A DNA stretch of 64,000 nt from Mesorhizobium sp. M4B.F.Ca.ET.203.01.1.1 (GCF_004791025.1 NZ_SRUO01000001.1:620001-684000); one strand, 5' to 3'; numbered from the stretch's first letter, positions 37,101-46,050 are shown. Program-made: numbers and translations. The notes: generated by a model not told the origin, from the sequence alone.

Positions 37101-37667
37101 CGCCAGGCCGAGGGCAAGGCGGCGCCTGGCTCGACGGTGGTGACCGAGGCCGCCGCCCGGAACCTGTTCAAGCTGATGGCGATCAAGGACGAATACGAGG
37201 TGGCGCGCCTCTATACCGACGGCACCTTCGCCGCCGAGCTATCGAAACAGTTCCAGAGCTACGACAAGCTCGAATTCCATCTGGCGCCGCCGATGCTGGG
37301 CCGGCGCGGCAATGGCGGCCGCCCGAGGAAATCGAATTTCGGCCCCTGGATGATGAAGGGGTTTCGCCTGCTTGCGGCGCTGAAAGGCTTACGCGGCACG
37401 GCTTTCGACATCTTCGGCCACAGCGCGGAAAGGCGCATGGAGCGGCAGCTCCTGGCACAGTACGAGGCCGACCTGGAGTTGATCGCCGGCGCGCTGGCGC
37501 CTGGCAGAATCGAGGCGGCCACCGCGCTTGCCTCGGTGCCGGCGCTGATCCGCGGCTACGGCCACGTCCGGCAGGTGAGCGCCGAAAAGGCCGCCGGCGA
37601 GCGTTCGAGACTGCTGGAGCGCCTGGCGAAAGCGCCGGCAAGGTCGGAACTGCAGGCCGCCGAGTGA
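34194..37667 (+). CDS. Indolepyruvate ferredoxin oxidoreductase, fused alpha/beta type
   Basis: This thiamine-pyrophosphate enzyme oxidatively decarboxylates aryl pyruvates (or branched 2-oxoacids) to acyl-CoA with reduction of ferredoxin. One chain of 1157 residues joins both subunits. There is a pyrimidine-binding N-part (SGYRGSPLGGLDMQL), a TPP-binding part (FCSGCPHNSSTKVPDG, AMGGEGAQWVGQ), a cysteine cluster (CEGCGDCGVQSNC, CNKDFSCVNGFCPSF), and the gamma-like C-part (GVGGTGVVTIGAVLGMAAHL). ATG 34194 follows AAGGAAATGCCTG; GTG 34167 is an alternative. Confidence 0.92.
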   Translation: MTLHDVALDDKFDLGKERIFLSGAQAVIRMLLMQRERDRRAGLNTAGFVSGYRGSPLGGLDMQLWRAKKQLAQSDIVFQPGLNEELAATACWGTQQAELLGEGTHDGVFSVWYGKGPGVDRSGDVFRHANLAGSSKHGGVLALMGDDHMAESSTNAHATEFLFVDTMVPILNPAGVQEIIDYGLYGFAMSRFAGTWAAIKCVKDNIESTASVDASLGRLNIVVPPFDMPPGGLNIRHEIDMLGQEERLHEYKRNAASAFIHANGLNRIIYSGGRNPKLGVITIGKSYLDVRQALEDIGIDEAAANRIGIRLFKVGCPWPLDLQHVADFARGLDTIVVVEEKRSLIEVQLRESLYGTASQPAIVGKKDERGDWLFPAKGALDPNEIAIALGERILRTIGPSEEIAARVAKLRQFQAMLADTVDIGSRTPFFCSGCPHNSSTKVPDGSLAAAGIGCHFMALWMDRNTVGFTAMGGEGAQWVGQAPFSKRDHIFQNLGDGTYNHSGALAIRFALSSDANITYKILYNDAVAMTGGQPHEGGLTVDMIARQVRAEGVERIAIVTDEPDKYAGKADFPAGATIHHRDDLDLVQRELRGVKGISVLLYDQTCAAEKRRRRKRGTFPDPDKRIFINELVCEGCGDCGVQSNCVSIQPVETEFGRKRRIDQSSCNKDFSCVNGFCPSFVTVHGAKIRKAEGIAGRTDPLHGVPAPAEFPLGAQGWAGIIDGVGGTGVVTIGAVLGMAAHLEDKGCGMIDMAGLAQKGGSVFTHVRIARTPDEIHAIRVSAGKADLVLGCDLVVSGAQKVLAAVREGHTIFLANTAEIMPGEFTRSADFSLPVERLKKAIRTAAGDGKAHFFDATRTATQLFGNSLGANMFMLGFAFQHGGLPLSAEAVEKAIELNGEAVAMNVAAFRWGRRAAHEPDFVRGLVSQPGKAAAAPSETLDEIIARRVAFLTAYQNPAYGKRYAQRLAALRQAEGKAAPGSTVVTEAAARNLFKLMAIKDEYEVARLYTDGTFAAELSKQFQSYDKLEFHLAPPMLGRRGNGGRPRKSNFGPWMMKGFRLLAALKGLRGTAFDIFGHSAERRMERQLLAQYEADLELIAGALAPGRIEAATALASVPALIRGYGHVRQVSAEKAAGERSRLLERLAKAPARSELQAAE

Positions 37668-37759
37668 CCCCAAAAGCGCCCGGAAACCAGGCGTTTCAGC
37701 CCAGGCTAAAGATTTTTTAATGGGACTATGGCAAGGCTGGGGCTCAATGGGCGCCAGTA

Positions 37760-40075
37760 ATGGGCAGAACAAAAACCGATAACATCCCTGTGGATGTTTA
37801 TATCCAGTTTGTGCGCTCGTTGTTCGACAACGCGCACATGCTGGTCATCGGCGCGAGCTGCCACGCCGTCGTCAGCCTCATGGTCTACTGGCGCAACGGC
37901 CAGCCGGTTTTCCTGGCGCTCGCCGGCGCGTTGCTCGGCGTCGGCGTCTGGCGCTACTTCAGCCTGCGGCGCTTCCATCGCTCGGGCGGCGAGATTCGCG
38001 ACGCCGCCGATGCGACGAAATGGGAGCGCGAGTACATCCTGAAGGGTAGCCTGCAAGGGCTGCTGCTGGGGATTTTTTGCTTCATATCCATCTATGTCTA
38101 CTCGGATTCCTATGCCGAGATCGGCGCGTTGTCGGTAACGCTGGCCTCCCTGGTGACCGTCGTTGGCCGAAATTACGGCTCGCCGCGCATGGTCATGATC
38201 TTCGCAGTGACCTTCGTCGGACCTATCGCTGCCGCCCTCATTCTCAGGGTCGACATCCCCTATGTCGTGCTCGGCCTGCTGATCATCCCGTTCATGTTCA
38301 TCATCAAGGGCAGTGCCGACCACGTCCGCAATGTGCTGTTCTCGGCCGTCGTCGGGCACAAGCAGGCCAGGCAGCTCGCGCAGCGCTTCAACCGCGCCCT
38401 CAACACCATGTCGCATGGCCTGGTCATGCTTGGCCCGGACGGCAAGGTGGTGGTCGGCAATGCCGAGGCCGCCCATCTGATGTCGCTGAAATCGCCGGAG
38501 CAACTGCTCGGGCGGTCGATCCATTCGCTGCTGATGCGCGGCGTTGCCGGCGGCATGCTGGCGCCGAAGGACTGCCGCTATGTCGAGGCGCAGCTGACGC
38601 GCGCGCTGCGCGAAGGACGCGACCGCAAGGTGCTGGTGTCCTTCTCCAACGGCCAGCACTTCGAATTCTCGGCGCGCGAAGGCAGCCAGGACCTTGGCGT
38701 CATCACCTTCGAGGACGTCACTGCGCGTGTCGAGGCGGAGGAAAAGATCCGCTTCATGGCGCGCTACGACAACCTCACCGGCCTGCCCAATCGCGCCTAT
38801 TTCCATGAGCTCGTCGGGGAACTGATGGCCTCTGGCGACCGGGATCGCCTGTGCGGCCTGTCGGTGGTCGACCTCGACGATTTCAAGAGCGTCAACGACA
38901 CGCTCGGCCATCCCGTTGGCGACGGCCTGATCTACGCCGTGGCGGAACGGCTGGCAGCCGTAGCCGGGCAAGGCATCACCGTCAGCCGCTTCGGCGGCGA
39001 CGAGTTCATGATCTTCTTCGATCGCATCGAGGACGAGAGCCATCTGACCGGCCTGCTCGACCAGATATTCGCCGACCTGCAGGGTGAAGTCGACGTCGCC
39101 GGTCACGGGCTGCGCATCCAGGCCAGCGCGGGCGCCGTGCTGTCCAAGGTCGCGGACACCGACGTCGATGCCATGATCGTCAAGGCCGACCTTGCGCTCT
39201 ACAAGGCCAAGGAGCTCGGCAAGAACAACTGGCGGCTGTTCGAGGCGTCGATGGACGCCGCCTTCCGCAACCGCCAGCTGATGAAGGCTGACCTGCGCAG
39301 CGCCGTGGAAAGCAAGGGCCTGCGGGTTGTCTATCAGCCGATCGTGTCGATGCACACGATGCGCATCGCCAGCTGCGAGGCGCTCTGCCGTTGGGATCAT
39401 CCCGATCTCGGGCCGATTTCGCCGAGCATCTTCATCCCGCTGGCCGAGGAGATGGGCATCATCTCCGAGATCAGCACCTTCGTGTTGCAGGCGGCCTGCG
39501 CCGAGTGCGCCAAATGGCCGGACCAGACCAGCGTCTCAGTCAATCTGTCCGCCAAGGATTTCCGCAACCACGACGTCATCCAGAAGGTCCGTGACGCGCT
39601 GGCCGCTTCCGGGCTCGCGGCGGGCCGCCTGGAGATCGAGGTCACCGAAACCGCGCTGCTCGACGACAAGTCGCTGACGCGGCAGTACATCGAGGAGCTG
39701 AAGCAACTCGGCGTGCGCATCGCCCTCGACGACTTCGGCACCGGCTATTCGAGCCTGAGCTATCTGCACAAGCTGCCGCTCGACAAGATCAAGATCGATC
39801 GCTCGTTCCTGATGGACGTCACCCAGAACCCGCGCTCGCTCGACCTCCTGAAGGGCGTCGTCGATCTTACGCGGATCCTCGGTCTCACCGTCACCGTCGA
39901 AGGCGTTGAAACCTTCGAACAGCTCAAGATCCTGCTGCATTCGGTCAAGCCGGACCTGGTCCAGGGCTTCCTCTTCGGCGCCGCGCTGAGCGCGTCGGGC
40001 ATCGAGACCATGTCCAACGTGACCTGGCCTTTCGCCGCTGAGTTGCGGCCGGCCGCGAAGCTCGCCGCCACCTGA
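37760..40075 (+). CDS. Membrane-bound GGDEF-EAL cyclic-di-GMP enzyme with PAS domain
   Basis: Residues 1-190 hold five or six hydrophobic helices. A PAS-like domain follows (MSHGLVMLGPDGKVVVGNAEAA). The cyclase domain has an intact RFGGDEF (410-416) with no RxxD inhibitory site before it. The phosphodiesterase domain has EAL at 540-542 (SCEALCRWDHP), DDFGTGYSS and KIDRSF. Both activities are therefore possible. The product or substrate is cyclic di-GMP, controlling motility or biofilm. The Shine-Dalgarno is weak. The next gene is a FeeM-like acyltransferase. Confidence 0.93.
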   Translation: MGRTKTDNIPVDVYIQFVRSLFDNAHMLVIGASCHAVVSLMVYWRNGQPVFLALAGALLGVGVWRYFSLRRFHRSGGEIRDAADATKWEREYILKGSLQGLLLGIFCFISIYVYSDSYAEIGALSVTLASLVTVVGRNYGSPRMVMIFAVTFVGPIAAALILRVDIPYVVLGLLIIPFMFIIKGSADHVRNVLFSAVVGHKQARQLAQRFNRALNTMSHGLVMLGPDGKVVVGNAEAAHLMSLKSPEQLLGRSIHSLLMRGVAGGMLAPKDCRYVEAQLTRALREGRDRKVLVSFSNGQHFEFSAREGSQDLGVITFEDVTARVEAEEKIRFMARYDNLTGLPNRAYFHELVGELMASGDRDRLCGLSVVDLDDFKSVNDTLGHPVGDGLIYAVAERLAAVAGQGITVSRFGGDEFMIFFDRIEDESHLTGLLDQIFADLQGEVDVAGHGLRIQASAGAVLSKVADTDVDAMIVKADLALYKAKELGKNNWRLFEASMDAAFRNRQLMKADLRSAVESKGLRVVYQPIVSMHTMRIASCEALCRWDHPDLGPISPSIFIPLAEEMGIISEISTFVLQAACAECAKWPDQTSVSVNLSAKDFRNHDVIQKVRDALAASGLAAGRLEIEVTETALLDDKSLTRQYIEELKQLGVRIALDDFGTGYSSLSYLHKLPLDKIKIDRSFLMDVTQNPRSLDLLKGVVDLTRILGLTVTVEGVETFEQLKILLHSVKPDLVQGFLFGAALSASGIETMSNVTWPFAAELRPAAKLAAT

Positions 40076-40116
40076 AATATCCCGCGAAACGCCCCGAAGC
40101 CGCGCATCCTTTGGGT

Positions 40117-40132
40117 TTAACCATTTGTTAAC
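40117..40132 (+). promoter_or_regulatory. CtrA-type binding box upstream of the FeeM-like gene
   Basis: TTAACCATTTGTTAAC matches the alphaproteobacterial CtrA consensus TTAA-N7-TTAAC. It lies 96 bp before the start of the acyltransferase gene, in a clearly AT-rich promoter region. This suggests cell-cycle control. Confidence 0.6.
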
Positions 40133-40227
40133 GTTAATTTAGGGTAAACTCAAAAGCTCGGAATTTCGCTTCTGGTTCTTTCGCCTGTTCGCTATGGTCC
40201 TCTTGCGGCGGCACGAGGATTTACAAA

Positions 40228-40998
40228 GTGGAAGCTCAGTTGGTGGGTACGCCTCTGGCGGCGGCTAAAGCCAGGGGTCAGCAGCGTCCCTCGGTGTTTT
40301 CAGATCACATCATGGAAGTTCTGGAGCACATCGAGTATCGCCTTTGCGACGGCGCCGAAGACCTCGAGGCAATCTATCGGCTTCGCTACAATTCCTACCT
40401 TCACGCCGGCATGGTGAAGCCCGATGCTTCCCGCATGGTGAAGGACAGCTTCGACGACCTTCCCAATTGCTATCGCTTCGGCGTGTTCTTCGACGGCTCG
40501 CTGGTCAGCACCATCAGAATTCACCATGCCAACGCGAAGCATCCAGTTTCGCCCAGCACCGATGTCTTCGGCGACGTGCTGGCGCGGCGCCTGGCGGCCG
40601 GCGAGACCTTCGTCGATCCGAGCCGGTTCGCCGCCGATCTCGAATGGTCGAGCAGCCTGCGGGTGCTGCCCTATGTGACGCTGAGGCTGGCGGTGGTTGC
40701 CTGCAGCCATTTCAAGCCGACCTATTGCCTGACGGCGATCAAGGAAGAGCATTCCGCCTTCTATCATCGCATCTTCCGATCGGAGCAGGCGGTGCCGCCG
40801 CGGAACTATCCCGGCCTGACCGTTCCCGTGCATCTGTTCCAGTCGAAGTGCTCCGAGAACATGCAGGCGACGCTGGACCGCTTCCCGTTCTTCAACTCCA
40901 CGACGTTCGAACAGCGCATGCTTTTCCAACGCCCCAAGCGGGGCGAGCTGGCGCCGCTGACCATCCTGCCGACCGCCAAATACTTCGAGGCGGCCTGA
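40228..40998 (+). CDS. FeeM / autoinducer-synthase-like N-acyltransferase
   Basis: This 256-residue protein of the GNAT-like fold is shared by N-acyl amino acid synthases (FeeM) and acyl-homoserine lactone synthases. Signature-like blocks are IYRLRYNSYLHAG, RFGVFFDGSLVSTIRIH and FVDPSRFAAD. The rest (for example AIKEEHSAFYHRIF) keeps the family pattern. It probably joins an acyl chain to an amine or amino acid, making a signal or lipid. The start is GTG 40228. No cognate LuxR regulator is adjacent; the upstream gene is a c-di-GMP enzyme. Confidence 0.72.
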   Translation: MEAQLVGTPLAAAKARGQQRPSVFSDHIMEVLEHIEYRLCDGAEDLEAIYRLRYNSYLHAGMVKPDASRMVKDSFDDLPNCYRFGVFFDGSLVSTIRIHHANAKHPVSPSTDVFGDVLARRLAAGETFVDPSRFAADLEWSSSLRVLPYVTLRLAVVACSHFKPTYCLTAIKEEHSAFYHRIFRSEQAVPPRNYPGLTVPVHLFQSKCSENMQATLDRFPFFNSTTFEQRMLFQRPKRGELAPLTILPTAKYFEAA

Positions 40999-41171
40999 CC
41001 CCCGCGGCTTTTTTGCCCCTGTCGTCGTGCCGAAACCCGCGGCATTTTCTTCGGCGACATGCGTCGGCTGGAGCCTTCCGGGCGCGCCGGCGTTGTAAGG
41101 GGCGACAGGCACCACCTGCAGATTGTATCGCCACGGATTGGTGATCACCGCTTTTGGAAAGGACCCCCGAC

Positions 41172-41321
41172 ATGACCATTTCCGCGCTTACGCTGACCCC
41201 GTTGATCTCGCTGATCGCCGGCGTGCTGATCCTGGTCATGCCCAGGCTGCTGAACTACATCGTCGCGCTCTATCTGATCATCGCCGGCCTGCTCGGACTG
41301 TTCCCGCATCTCGGCGGCTGA
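41172..41321 (+). CDS. Small membrane protein of DUF3096 family
   Basis: This protein of 49 residues (MTISALTLTPLISLIAGVLI, then LVMPRLLNYIVALYLIIAGL) has two hydrophobic helices and ends LLGLFPHLGG. The LLNYIVALYLIIAGLLGL stretch is the hallmark of DUF3096, a short family of unknown role. GGACCCCCGAC precedes the ATG. It stands alone between the acyltransferase and oxidase subunit genes. Confidence 0.78.
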   Translation: MTISALTLTPLISLIAGVLILVMPRLLNYIVALYLIIAGLLGLFPHLGG

Positions 41322-41487
41322 AGGTCTGAAGGCCGTCATCGCCCCTTCACTGCCAGCGGGCCGGTCGGGGTCGCGGTCTTCAACTTTCCTTTGAGGCTGT
41401 TGTGCCGGGCGATGCGGCAATAGCGCCATTGCTCTGCGTCCAGCTTTTCGCTATGTGCCTCCAAGATGTCTTCGAAGGGGTATTCCT

Positions 41488-41712
41488 ATGGCTGATCACA
41501 CGCCGACCGGTCCTGTCGAACTGGGCGCGAAGATGGACTATGCCGAGCATGACCGCACCTATGCGGGCTTCCTGGCGCTGGCCAAATACGGTTCGCTCTT
41601 TTGCCTCGCCGTGATGATTTCGATGGCTTTCGGCTTCTTCGTAGGCGGCTTCTTCTCGGCGGTCATCCTCTGGGCCGTGATCCTGGCCGCCGGCTTCTTC
41701 ATCCTCCGATAG
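41488..41712 (+). CDS. aa3-type cytochrome c oxidase subunit IV-like protein
   Basis: This 74-residue protein has one transmembrane helix pair and the small-subunit pattern MDYAEHDRTYAGFLALAKYG. Subunit IV of bacterial aa3 oxidases has this layout, and in many Rhizobiales it lies next to pnt genes as here. ATG 41488 is preceded by AAGGGGTATTCCT. The other oxidase subunits are not in the window. Confidence 0.85.
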   Translation: MADHTPTGPVELGAKMDYAEHDRTYAGFLALAKYGSLFCLAVMISMAFGFFVGGFFSAVILWAVILAAGFFILR

Positions 41713-41797
41713 ACCTTACAAATCTCTTGCCTCGGACGTCGCCGGAGGCCCCGGCCGGCGTCCCGCGCAGACAGGTTCCAGCCGAAAGGATCATGCG

Positions 41798-43078
41798 GTG
41801 GGGCAGACGGTTTTCATCCCTCGTGAGCTTGACGCGAACGAGCAGCGCGTTGCTGCCTCGCCGGACACGGTGAAGCGACTGGCCGGCCTCGGCTTCGAGG
41901 TGGTGGTCGAAAAAGGCGCGGGCACCGGCTCGCGCATTCCCGACCAGGACTTTGCCGCGAACGGCGCCAAGATCGGCACGGCCGGTGATGCCAAGAAGGC
42001 CGACGTGGTGCTGAAGGTGCGCCGCCCGACCGATGCGGAGCTGAAAGGCTACAAGCAGGGCGCCGCCGTCATCGCCATCATGGATCCTTACGGCAACGAC
42101 GCGGCCGTCGCCGCCATGGCCAAGGCCGGCATCACCGCTTTCTCGATGGAGTTCATGCCGCGCATCACCCGCGCGCAGGTGATGGATGTGCTGTCCTCGC
42201 AGGCCAATCTCGCCGGCTACCAGGCGGTGATCGATGCGGCCGCCGAATATGACCGGGCGCTGCCGATGATGATGACGGCGGCCGGAACCGTGCCGGCGGC
42301 CAAGGCCTTCATCATGGGCGTCGGCGTCGCCGGCCTGCAGGCGATCGCCACCGCGCGCCGGCTTGGCGCCGTCGTCACCGCCACCGACGTGCGTCCGGCG
42401 GTGAAGGAACAGGTGCAGTCGCTCGGCGCGAAATTCCTGGCGGTCGAGGACGAAGAGTTCAAGGCGGCCGAGACGGCCGGCGGCTACGCCAAGGAAATGT
42501 CGAAGGAATACCAGGCCAAGCAGGCGGCGCTGACCGCCGAGCACATCGCCAAGCAGGACATCGTCATCACCACGGCGCTGATCCCCGGCCGGCCGGCGCC
42601 GAAGCTGGTCTCGGCGGCGATGGTCGCCTCGATGAAGCCGGGCTCGGTGATCGTCGACCTCGCCGTCGAGCGCGGCGGCAATGTCGAGGGCGCGCAAGCC
42701 GGCAAGGTCGTGACGACGGCGAACGGCGTCAAGATCGTCGGCCATCTCAACGTGCCGGGCCGCGTCGCGGCGTCGGCCTCGCTGCTCTACGCTAAGAACC
42801 TGTTCGCCTTCCTCGAGACGCTGGTCGACAAGGAGAACAAGACGCTTGCCATCAAGCGCGACGACGAACTGGTCAAGGCGACCATGCTGACCGATGCAGG
42901 CCAGGTGGTGCACCCCAATTTCGCCAAGGCCGACCAGCAGCCGCGCGTTGAACCGGCGGCTGTGCCCGCCACGACCCTGGTCGCTGAGGCTTCCGAGAAG
43001 AAAACGGCGCCCAAAAAGACCGCAGACAAGAAAACCGCTACGAGCAAGTCCGCTGCCAAGCCGAAGGGGATCGCGTGA
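41798..43078 (+). CDS. pntAA: NAD(P) transhydrogenase alpha subunit, part 1
   Basis: This soluble NAD(H)-binding domain I (426 residues) belongs to the proton-translocating transhydrogenase, which makes NADPH from NADH at the cost of proton motive force. The alanine-dehydrogenase-like fold shows [20 protein letters not shown] and [20 protein letters not shown]. The C-terminus is a Lys/Ala-rich tail not needed for the fold. The start is GTG 41798. pntAB begins at the stop (TGATG overlap). Confidence 0.93.
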   Translation: MGQTVFIPRELDANEQRVAASPDTVKRLAGLGFEVVVEKGAGTGSRIPDQDFAANGAKIGTAGDAKKADVVLKVRRPTDAELKGYKQGAAVIAIMDPYGNDAAVAAMAKAGITAFSMEFMPRITRAQVMDVLSSQANLAGYQAVIDAAAEYDRALPMMMTAAGTVPAAKAFIMGVGVAGLQAIATARRLGAVVTATDVRPAVKEQVQSLGAKFLAVEDEEFKAAETAGGYAKEMSKEYQAKQAALTAEHIAKQDIVITTALIPGRPAPKLVSAAMVASMKPGSVIVDLAVERGGNVEGAQAGKVVTTANGVKIVGHLNVPGRVAASASLLYAKNLFAFLETLVDKENKTLAIKRDDELVKATMLTDAGQVVHPNFAKADQQPRVEPAAVPATTLVAEASEKKTAPKKTADKKTATSKSAAKPKGIA

Positions 43079-43497
43079 TGGACGCCTTGCAGAAAGCCCT
43101 CGACCAGCTCGACCAGGCAACCGCCGCCGTCAGGCTCGCCGTGCAGGACCTGGCCACAGCGCCCGGCGCCGAGGCGGCGGGTGATGCAGCCCATGCACTC
43201 TCCGGCGGCGCCATCGACCCCTTCGTCTTCCGCTTCGCCATCTTCGTGCTGGCGATTTTCGTCGGCTACTATGTCGTCTGGTCGGTCACGCCGGCGCTGC
43301 ACACGCCGCTGATGGCCGTCACCAACGCCATCTCGTCCGTCATCGTCGTCGGTGCGCTGCTTGCCGTCGGCATCTCGGCCTCCGGCCTTGCAACCGGCTT
43401 CGGCTTCGTTGCGCTGATGCTGGTGTCCGTCAACATCTTCGGCGGCTTCCTCGTCACCCAGCGCATGCTGGCGATGTACAAGAAGAAGGACAAGTGA
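43078..43497 (+). CDS. pntAB: NAD(P) transhydrogenase alpha subunit, part 2 (membrane)
   Basis: This small membrane subunit has 139 residues. An amphipathic start ([20 protein letters not shown]) is followed by three or four helices ([40 protein letters not shown]). ATG 43078 shares a base with the pntAA stop; GTG 43075 is the alternative. pntB starts 2 bp after the stop. Confidence 0.93.
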   Translation: MDALQKALDQLDQATAAVRLAVQDLATAPGAEAAGDAAHALSGGAIDPFVFRFAIFVLAIFVGYYVVWSVTPALHTPLMAVTNAISSVIVVGALLAVGISASGLATGFGFVALMLVSVNIFGGFLVTQRMLAMYKKKDK

Positions 43498-43498
43498 C

Positions 43499-44896
43499 GT
43501 GAACGCCAACTTCGCTTCCTTCCTCTATCTGGTCTCCGGCATCCTGTTCATCCTGGCGCTGCGCGGCCTGTCGCACCCGACCACCAGCCGGCAGGGCAAT
43601 CTCTACGGCATGATCGGCATGGGCATCGCCATTGCCACCACGCTGGCACTGGCCATTCCATCGGCCGGCGGCTTCGGCCTGATCGTGCTCGGTCTTGCCA
43701 TCGGCGGTGGCGTCGGCGCCGTCACCGCGCGCCGCATCGCCATGACCTCGATGCCGCAGCTGGTCGCCGCCTTTCACTCGCTGGTCGGCCTTGCCGCCGT
43801 GATGGTGGCAGCCGCCGCGATCTACGCGCCGGAAAGCTTCGGCATCGGCACGGCGGGCGACATCCATGCCCAGGCGCTGATCGAGATGAGCCTTGGCGTC
43901 GCCATCGGCGCCATCACCTTCACCGGCTCGGTCATCGCCTTCCTCAAGCTCGACAGCCGCATGTCCGGCAAGCCGATCATGATCGGCGGCCGCCACTTCA
44001 TCAACGCGGCGCTCGGCATCGCGCTGGTGGTGCTGATCGTGCTTCTGGTGACCACCGAAGCCAAGCTGGTGTTCTGGCTGATCGTCGCCGCGTCGCTGGT
44101 GCTCGGCGTGCTGCTCATCATCCCGATCGGCGGCGCCGACATGCCGGTCGTGGTGTCGATGCTGAATTCCTATTCGGGCTGGGCTGCCGCGGCGCTCGGC
44201 TTCACGCTCGGCAACCTGGCGCTGATCATCACCGGCGCGCTGGTCGGCTCGTCGGGCGCGATCCTGTCTTACATCATGTGCAAAGGCATGAACCGCTCCT
44301 TCATCTCGGTCATCCTCGGCGGCTTCGGCGGCGAGACGGCGGCAGCTGCCGACGACGGCATCGAGCGCACCGTCAAGCAGGGCTCGGCCGACGACGCTGC
44401 CTATCTGATGATGAACGCGCAGAAGGTCATCATCGTGCCCGGCTACGGCATGGCGGTGGCGCAGGCGCAGCATGCGCTGCGCGAGATGGCCGACAAGCTC
44501 AAGGCCAACGGCGTCGAGGTCAAGTACGCCATCCATCCGGTTGCCGGCCGCATGCCCGGCCACATGAACGTTCTGCTCGCCGAGGCCAACGTGCCCTATG
44601 ACGAGGTGTTCGAGCTCGAGGACATCAACTCCGAATTCGCGCAGGCCGACGTCGCCTATGTCATCGGCGCCAACGACGTCACCAACCCGTCCGCGCGCGA
44701 CGACAAGTCCTCGCCCATCTACGGCATGCCGATCCTCGACGTCGACAAGGCCCGCACCTGCCTGTTCGTCAAGCGCTCGCTCGGCTCCGGCTATGCCGGC
44801 ATCGACAACACGCTGTTCTACAAAGACGGCACCATGATGCTGCTCGGCGACGCCAAGAAAATGACCGAGGAAATCGTCAAGGCGTTTGATCACTGA
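43499..44896 (+). CDS. pntB: NAD(P) transhydrogenase beta subunit
   Basis: This subunit (465 residues) carries the proton channel and the NADP(H)-binding domain III. The first 250 residues are membrane helices. The C-terminal domain has IIVPGYGMAVAQAQHALREM, GRMPGHMNVLLAEANVPYD, and NDVTNPSARDD, the usual NADP site. The start is GTG 43499. A strong terminator follows the gene. Confidence 0.95.
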   Translation: MNANFASFLYLVSGILFILALRGLSHPTTSRQGNLYGMIGMGIAIATTLALAIPSAGGFGLIVLGLAIGGGVGAVTARRIAMTSMPQLVAAFHSLVGLAAVMVAAAAIYAPESFGIGTAGDIHAQALIEMSLGVAIGAITFTGSVIAFLKLDSRMSGKPIMIGGRHFINAALGIALVVLIVLLVTTEAKLVFWLIVAASLVLGVLLIIPIGGADMPVVVSMLNSYSGWAAAALGFTLGNLALIITGALVGSSGAILSYIMCKGMNRSFISVILGGFGGETAAAADDGIERTVKQGSADDAAYLMMNAQKVIIVPGYGMAVAQAQHALREMADKLKANGVEVKYAIHPVAGRMPGHMNVLLAEANVPYDEVFELEDINSEFAQADVAYVIGANDVTNPSARDDKSSPIYGMPILDVDKARTCLFVKRSLGSGYAGIDNTLFYKDGTMMLLGDAKKMTEEIVKAFDH

Positions 44897-44904
44897 TCAA
44901 GCCG

Positions 44905-44925
44905 CAACCTTCTATAGGAAGGTTG
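44905..44925. other. Perfect stem-loop after pntB
   Basis: CAACCTTC and GAAGGTTG pair around TATAG, 9 bp after the pntB stop. It has no T-run, so it is more likely a stabilising 3' hairpin than a terminator. Confidence 0.6.
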
Positions 44926-44953
44926 TCGGCCCGGACGGATCTCAGGATCCAGA

Positions 44954-44982
44954 AAAAAGCCCGGCTTCGCGCCGGGCTTTTT
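44954..44982. terminator. Rho-independent terminator, likely bidirectional
   Basis: AAAAAGCCCGGC, loop TTCGC, GCCGGGCTTTTT: a perfect GC-rich stem with A- and T-runs on either side. It separates pntB from the convergent MarR gene and would end both transcripts. Confidence 0.92.
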
Positions 44983-45007
44983 CGTATCCAGGAACCGCCG
45001 CTGCCGG

Positions 45008-45469
45008 TTAGGCCAGCTTGGCCAGCAGGCGCATGAAGGTGGCGGCTTCCTTGGCCGATAGCGGCGCCAGCGTCTCCTCGGTGATGGCGCGGGCAAGCGG
45101 GATCAGCCGCTCGATCGCCTCGCGGCCTTGCGCCGTCAAATTGACCAGCAGGCGGCGCTTGTCGACCTCGTGCTTGGAAAGCTCGACCAGGCCGCGCGCC
45201 TTCAGCCGGTCGATGACGCCCTTCACGGTGGCGGCATCCATCGCGATCAGCGTGCCGAGCTGGTTCTGCGAGGTCTCGCCTATGTCGTGGAGCTTGGCCA
45301 AAGCCGCGAATTGCGGCGGCGTCAGATCGCCGATCTGCGAGGCGAAGATCGCCACATGGCGCTGATGCGCCTTGCGCAGGATGAAACCGACCTGGTCCTG
45401 CAGGTGATAGCCGTTCTCGTCCGGCTCCTCGGCTTCGACCAGCCGCAGCAGATTGTCCTCGCCGCTCAT
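45008..45469 (-). CDS. MarR family regulator, last gene of the N-heterocycle operon
   Basis: This winged-helix repressor has 153 residues: QDQVGFILRKAHQRHVAIFA, then TPPQFAALAKLHDIGE, AATVKGVIDRLKARGLVELS and the wing KHEVDKRRLLVNLTAQG. It overlaps DUF1185 by 4 bp (45466-45469), so it is translated with the catabolic genes and probably represses them, releasing on a pathway compound. A palindrome near 52180 upstream of the first gene is a candidate operator. Confidence 0.88.
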   Translation of the reverse strand: MSGEDNLLRLVEAEEPDENGYHLQDQVGFILRKAHQRHVAIFASQIGDLTPPQFAALAKLHDIGETSQNQLGTLIAMDAATVKGVIDRLKARGLVELSKHEVDKRRLLVNLTAQGREAIERLIPLARAITEETLAPLSAKEAATFMRLLAKLA

Positions 45470-46050
45470 CTCAGCCCGTCCCATGCCTTGATGTCCTTGG
45501 CCGCGAGGCCGCCCATGCGGTCGTGCACGCGCGGGCCGCAGGTCATGGCGAGGCAAAACAGGATCTCGTCGGGACGCGGCCCATCGCTTATGCCGACCTC
45601 CATGGCGTCGAAATGGCTGCGCACATAGGCGGCGTTGATGTGGCCGAGCGGCACGTCGAGCCGCGAACCGAAGGCGCCCACCTTCTTGGCCGACGGCACG
45701 ATCGCCTTGGCATCGCCGAGCCGCTCGCGCATGGCGTAGCCGCCCGGCACATGCCACAGCGCGCCGTGCTCCAGTTCGCCGGCGGAGCCGACGATGGCGC
45801 CCTTGCCGTAGCCGTCGATCTGCTTGACGTCGCCGCCAAGCGCCGCAATCAGCCGATCGGCCAGCAGCAGCCCGAGCGGCTTCAGGTCGTCCATGGCGCT
45901 CTGCAGATCTTCGACGTAGCGGCCGGCGAAGGGGTTCTTCACCACCGCCAAGGCAGCGGCACGGCGGCGTGGCGCTGCCGCGACTGGACCGCCATCGTGA
46001 AAAATCTCTTCGGTCAGGACGGCGATCTTGCGGATCGGGAATTCAGGCAT
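45466..46050 (-). CDS. DUF1185 ("amino acid synthesis") family protein
   Basis: This 194-residue protein begins MPEFPIRKIAVLTEEIFHDG and has GAIVGSAGELEHGALWHVPG and VPSAKKVGAFGSRLDVPLGH, all conserved in DUF1185. Solved members have a chorismate-mutase-like fold, and no reaction has been proven. Its fixed place between UPF0280 and MarR suggests a role in the pathway, possibly on the reduced ring or ring-opened product. The start ATG 46050 overlaps the UPF0280 stop by 8 bp. Confidence 0.85.
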   Translation of the reverse strand: MPEFPIRKIAVLTEEIFHDGGPVAAAPRRRAAALAVVKNPFAGRYVEDLQSAMDDLKPLGLLLADRLIAALGGDVKQIDGYGKGAIVGSAGELEHGALWHVPGGYAMRERLGDAKAIVPSAKKVGAFGSRLDVPLGHINAAYVRSHFDAMEVGISDGPRPDEILFCLAMTCGPRVHDRMGGLAAKDIKAWDGLR

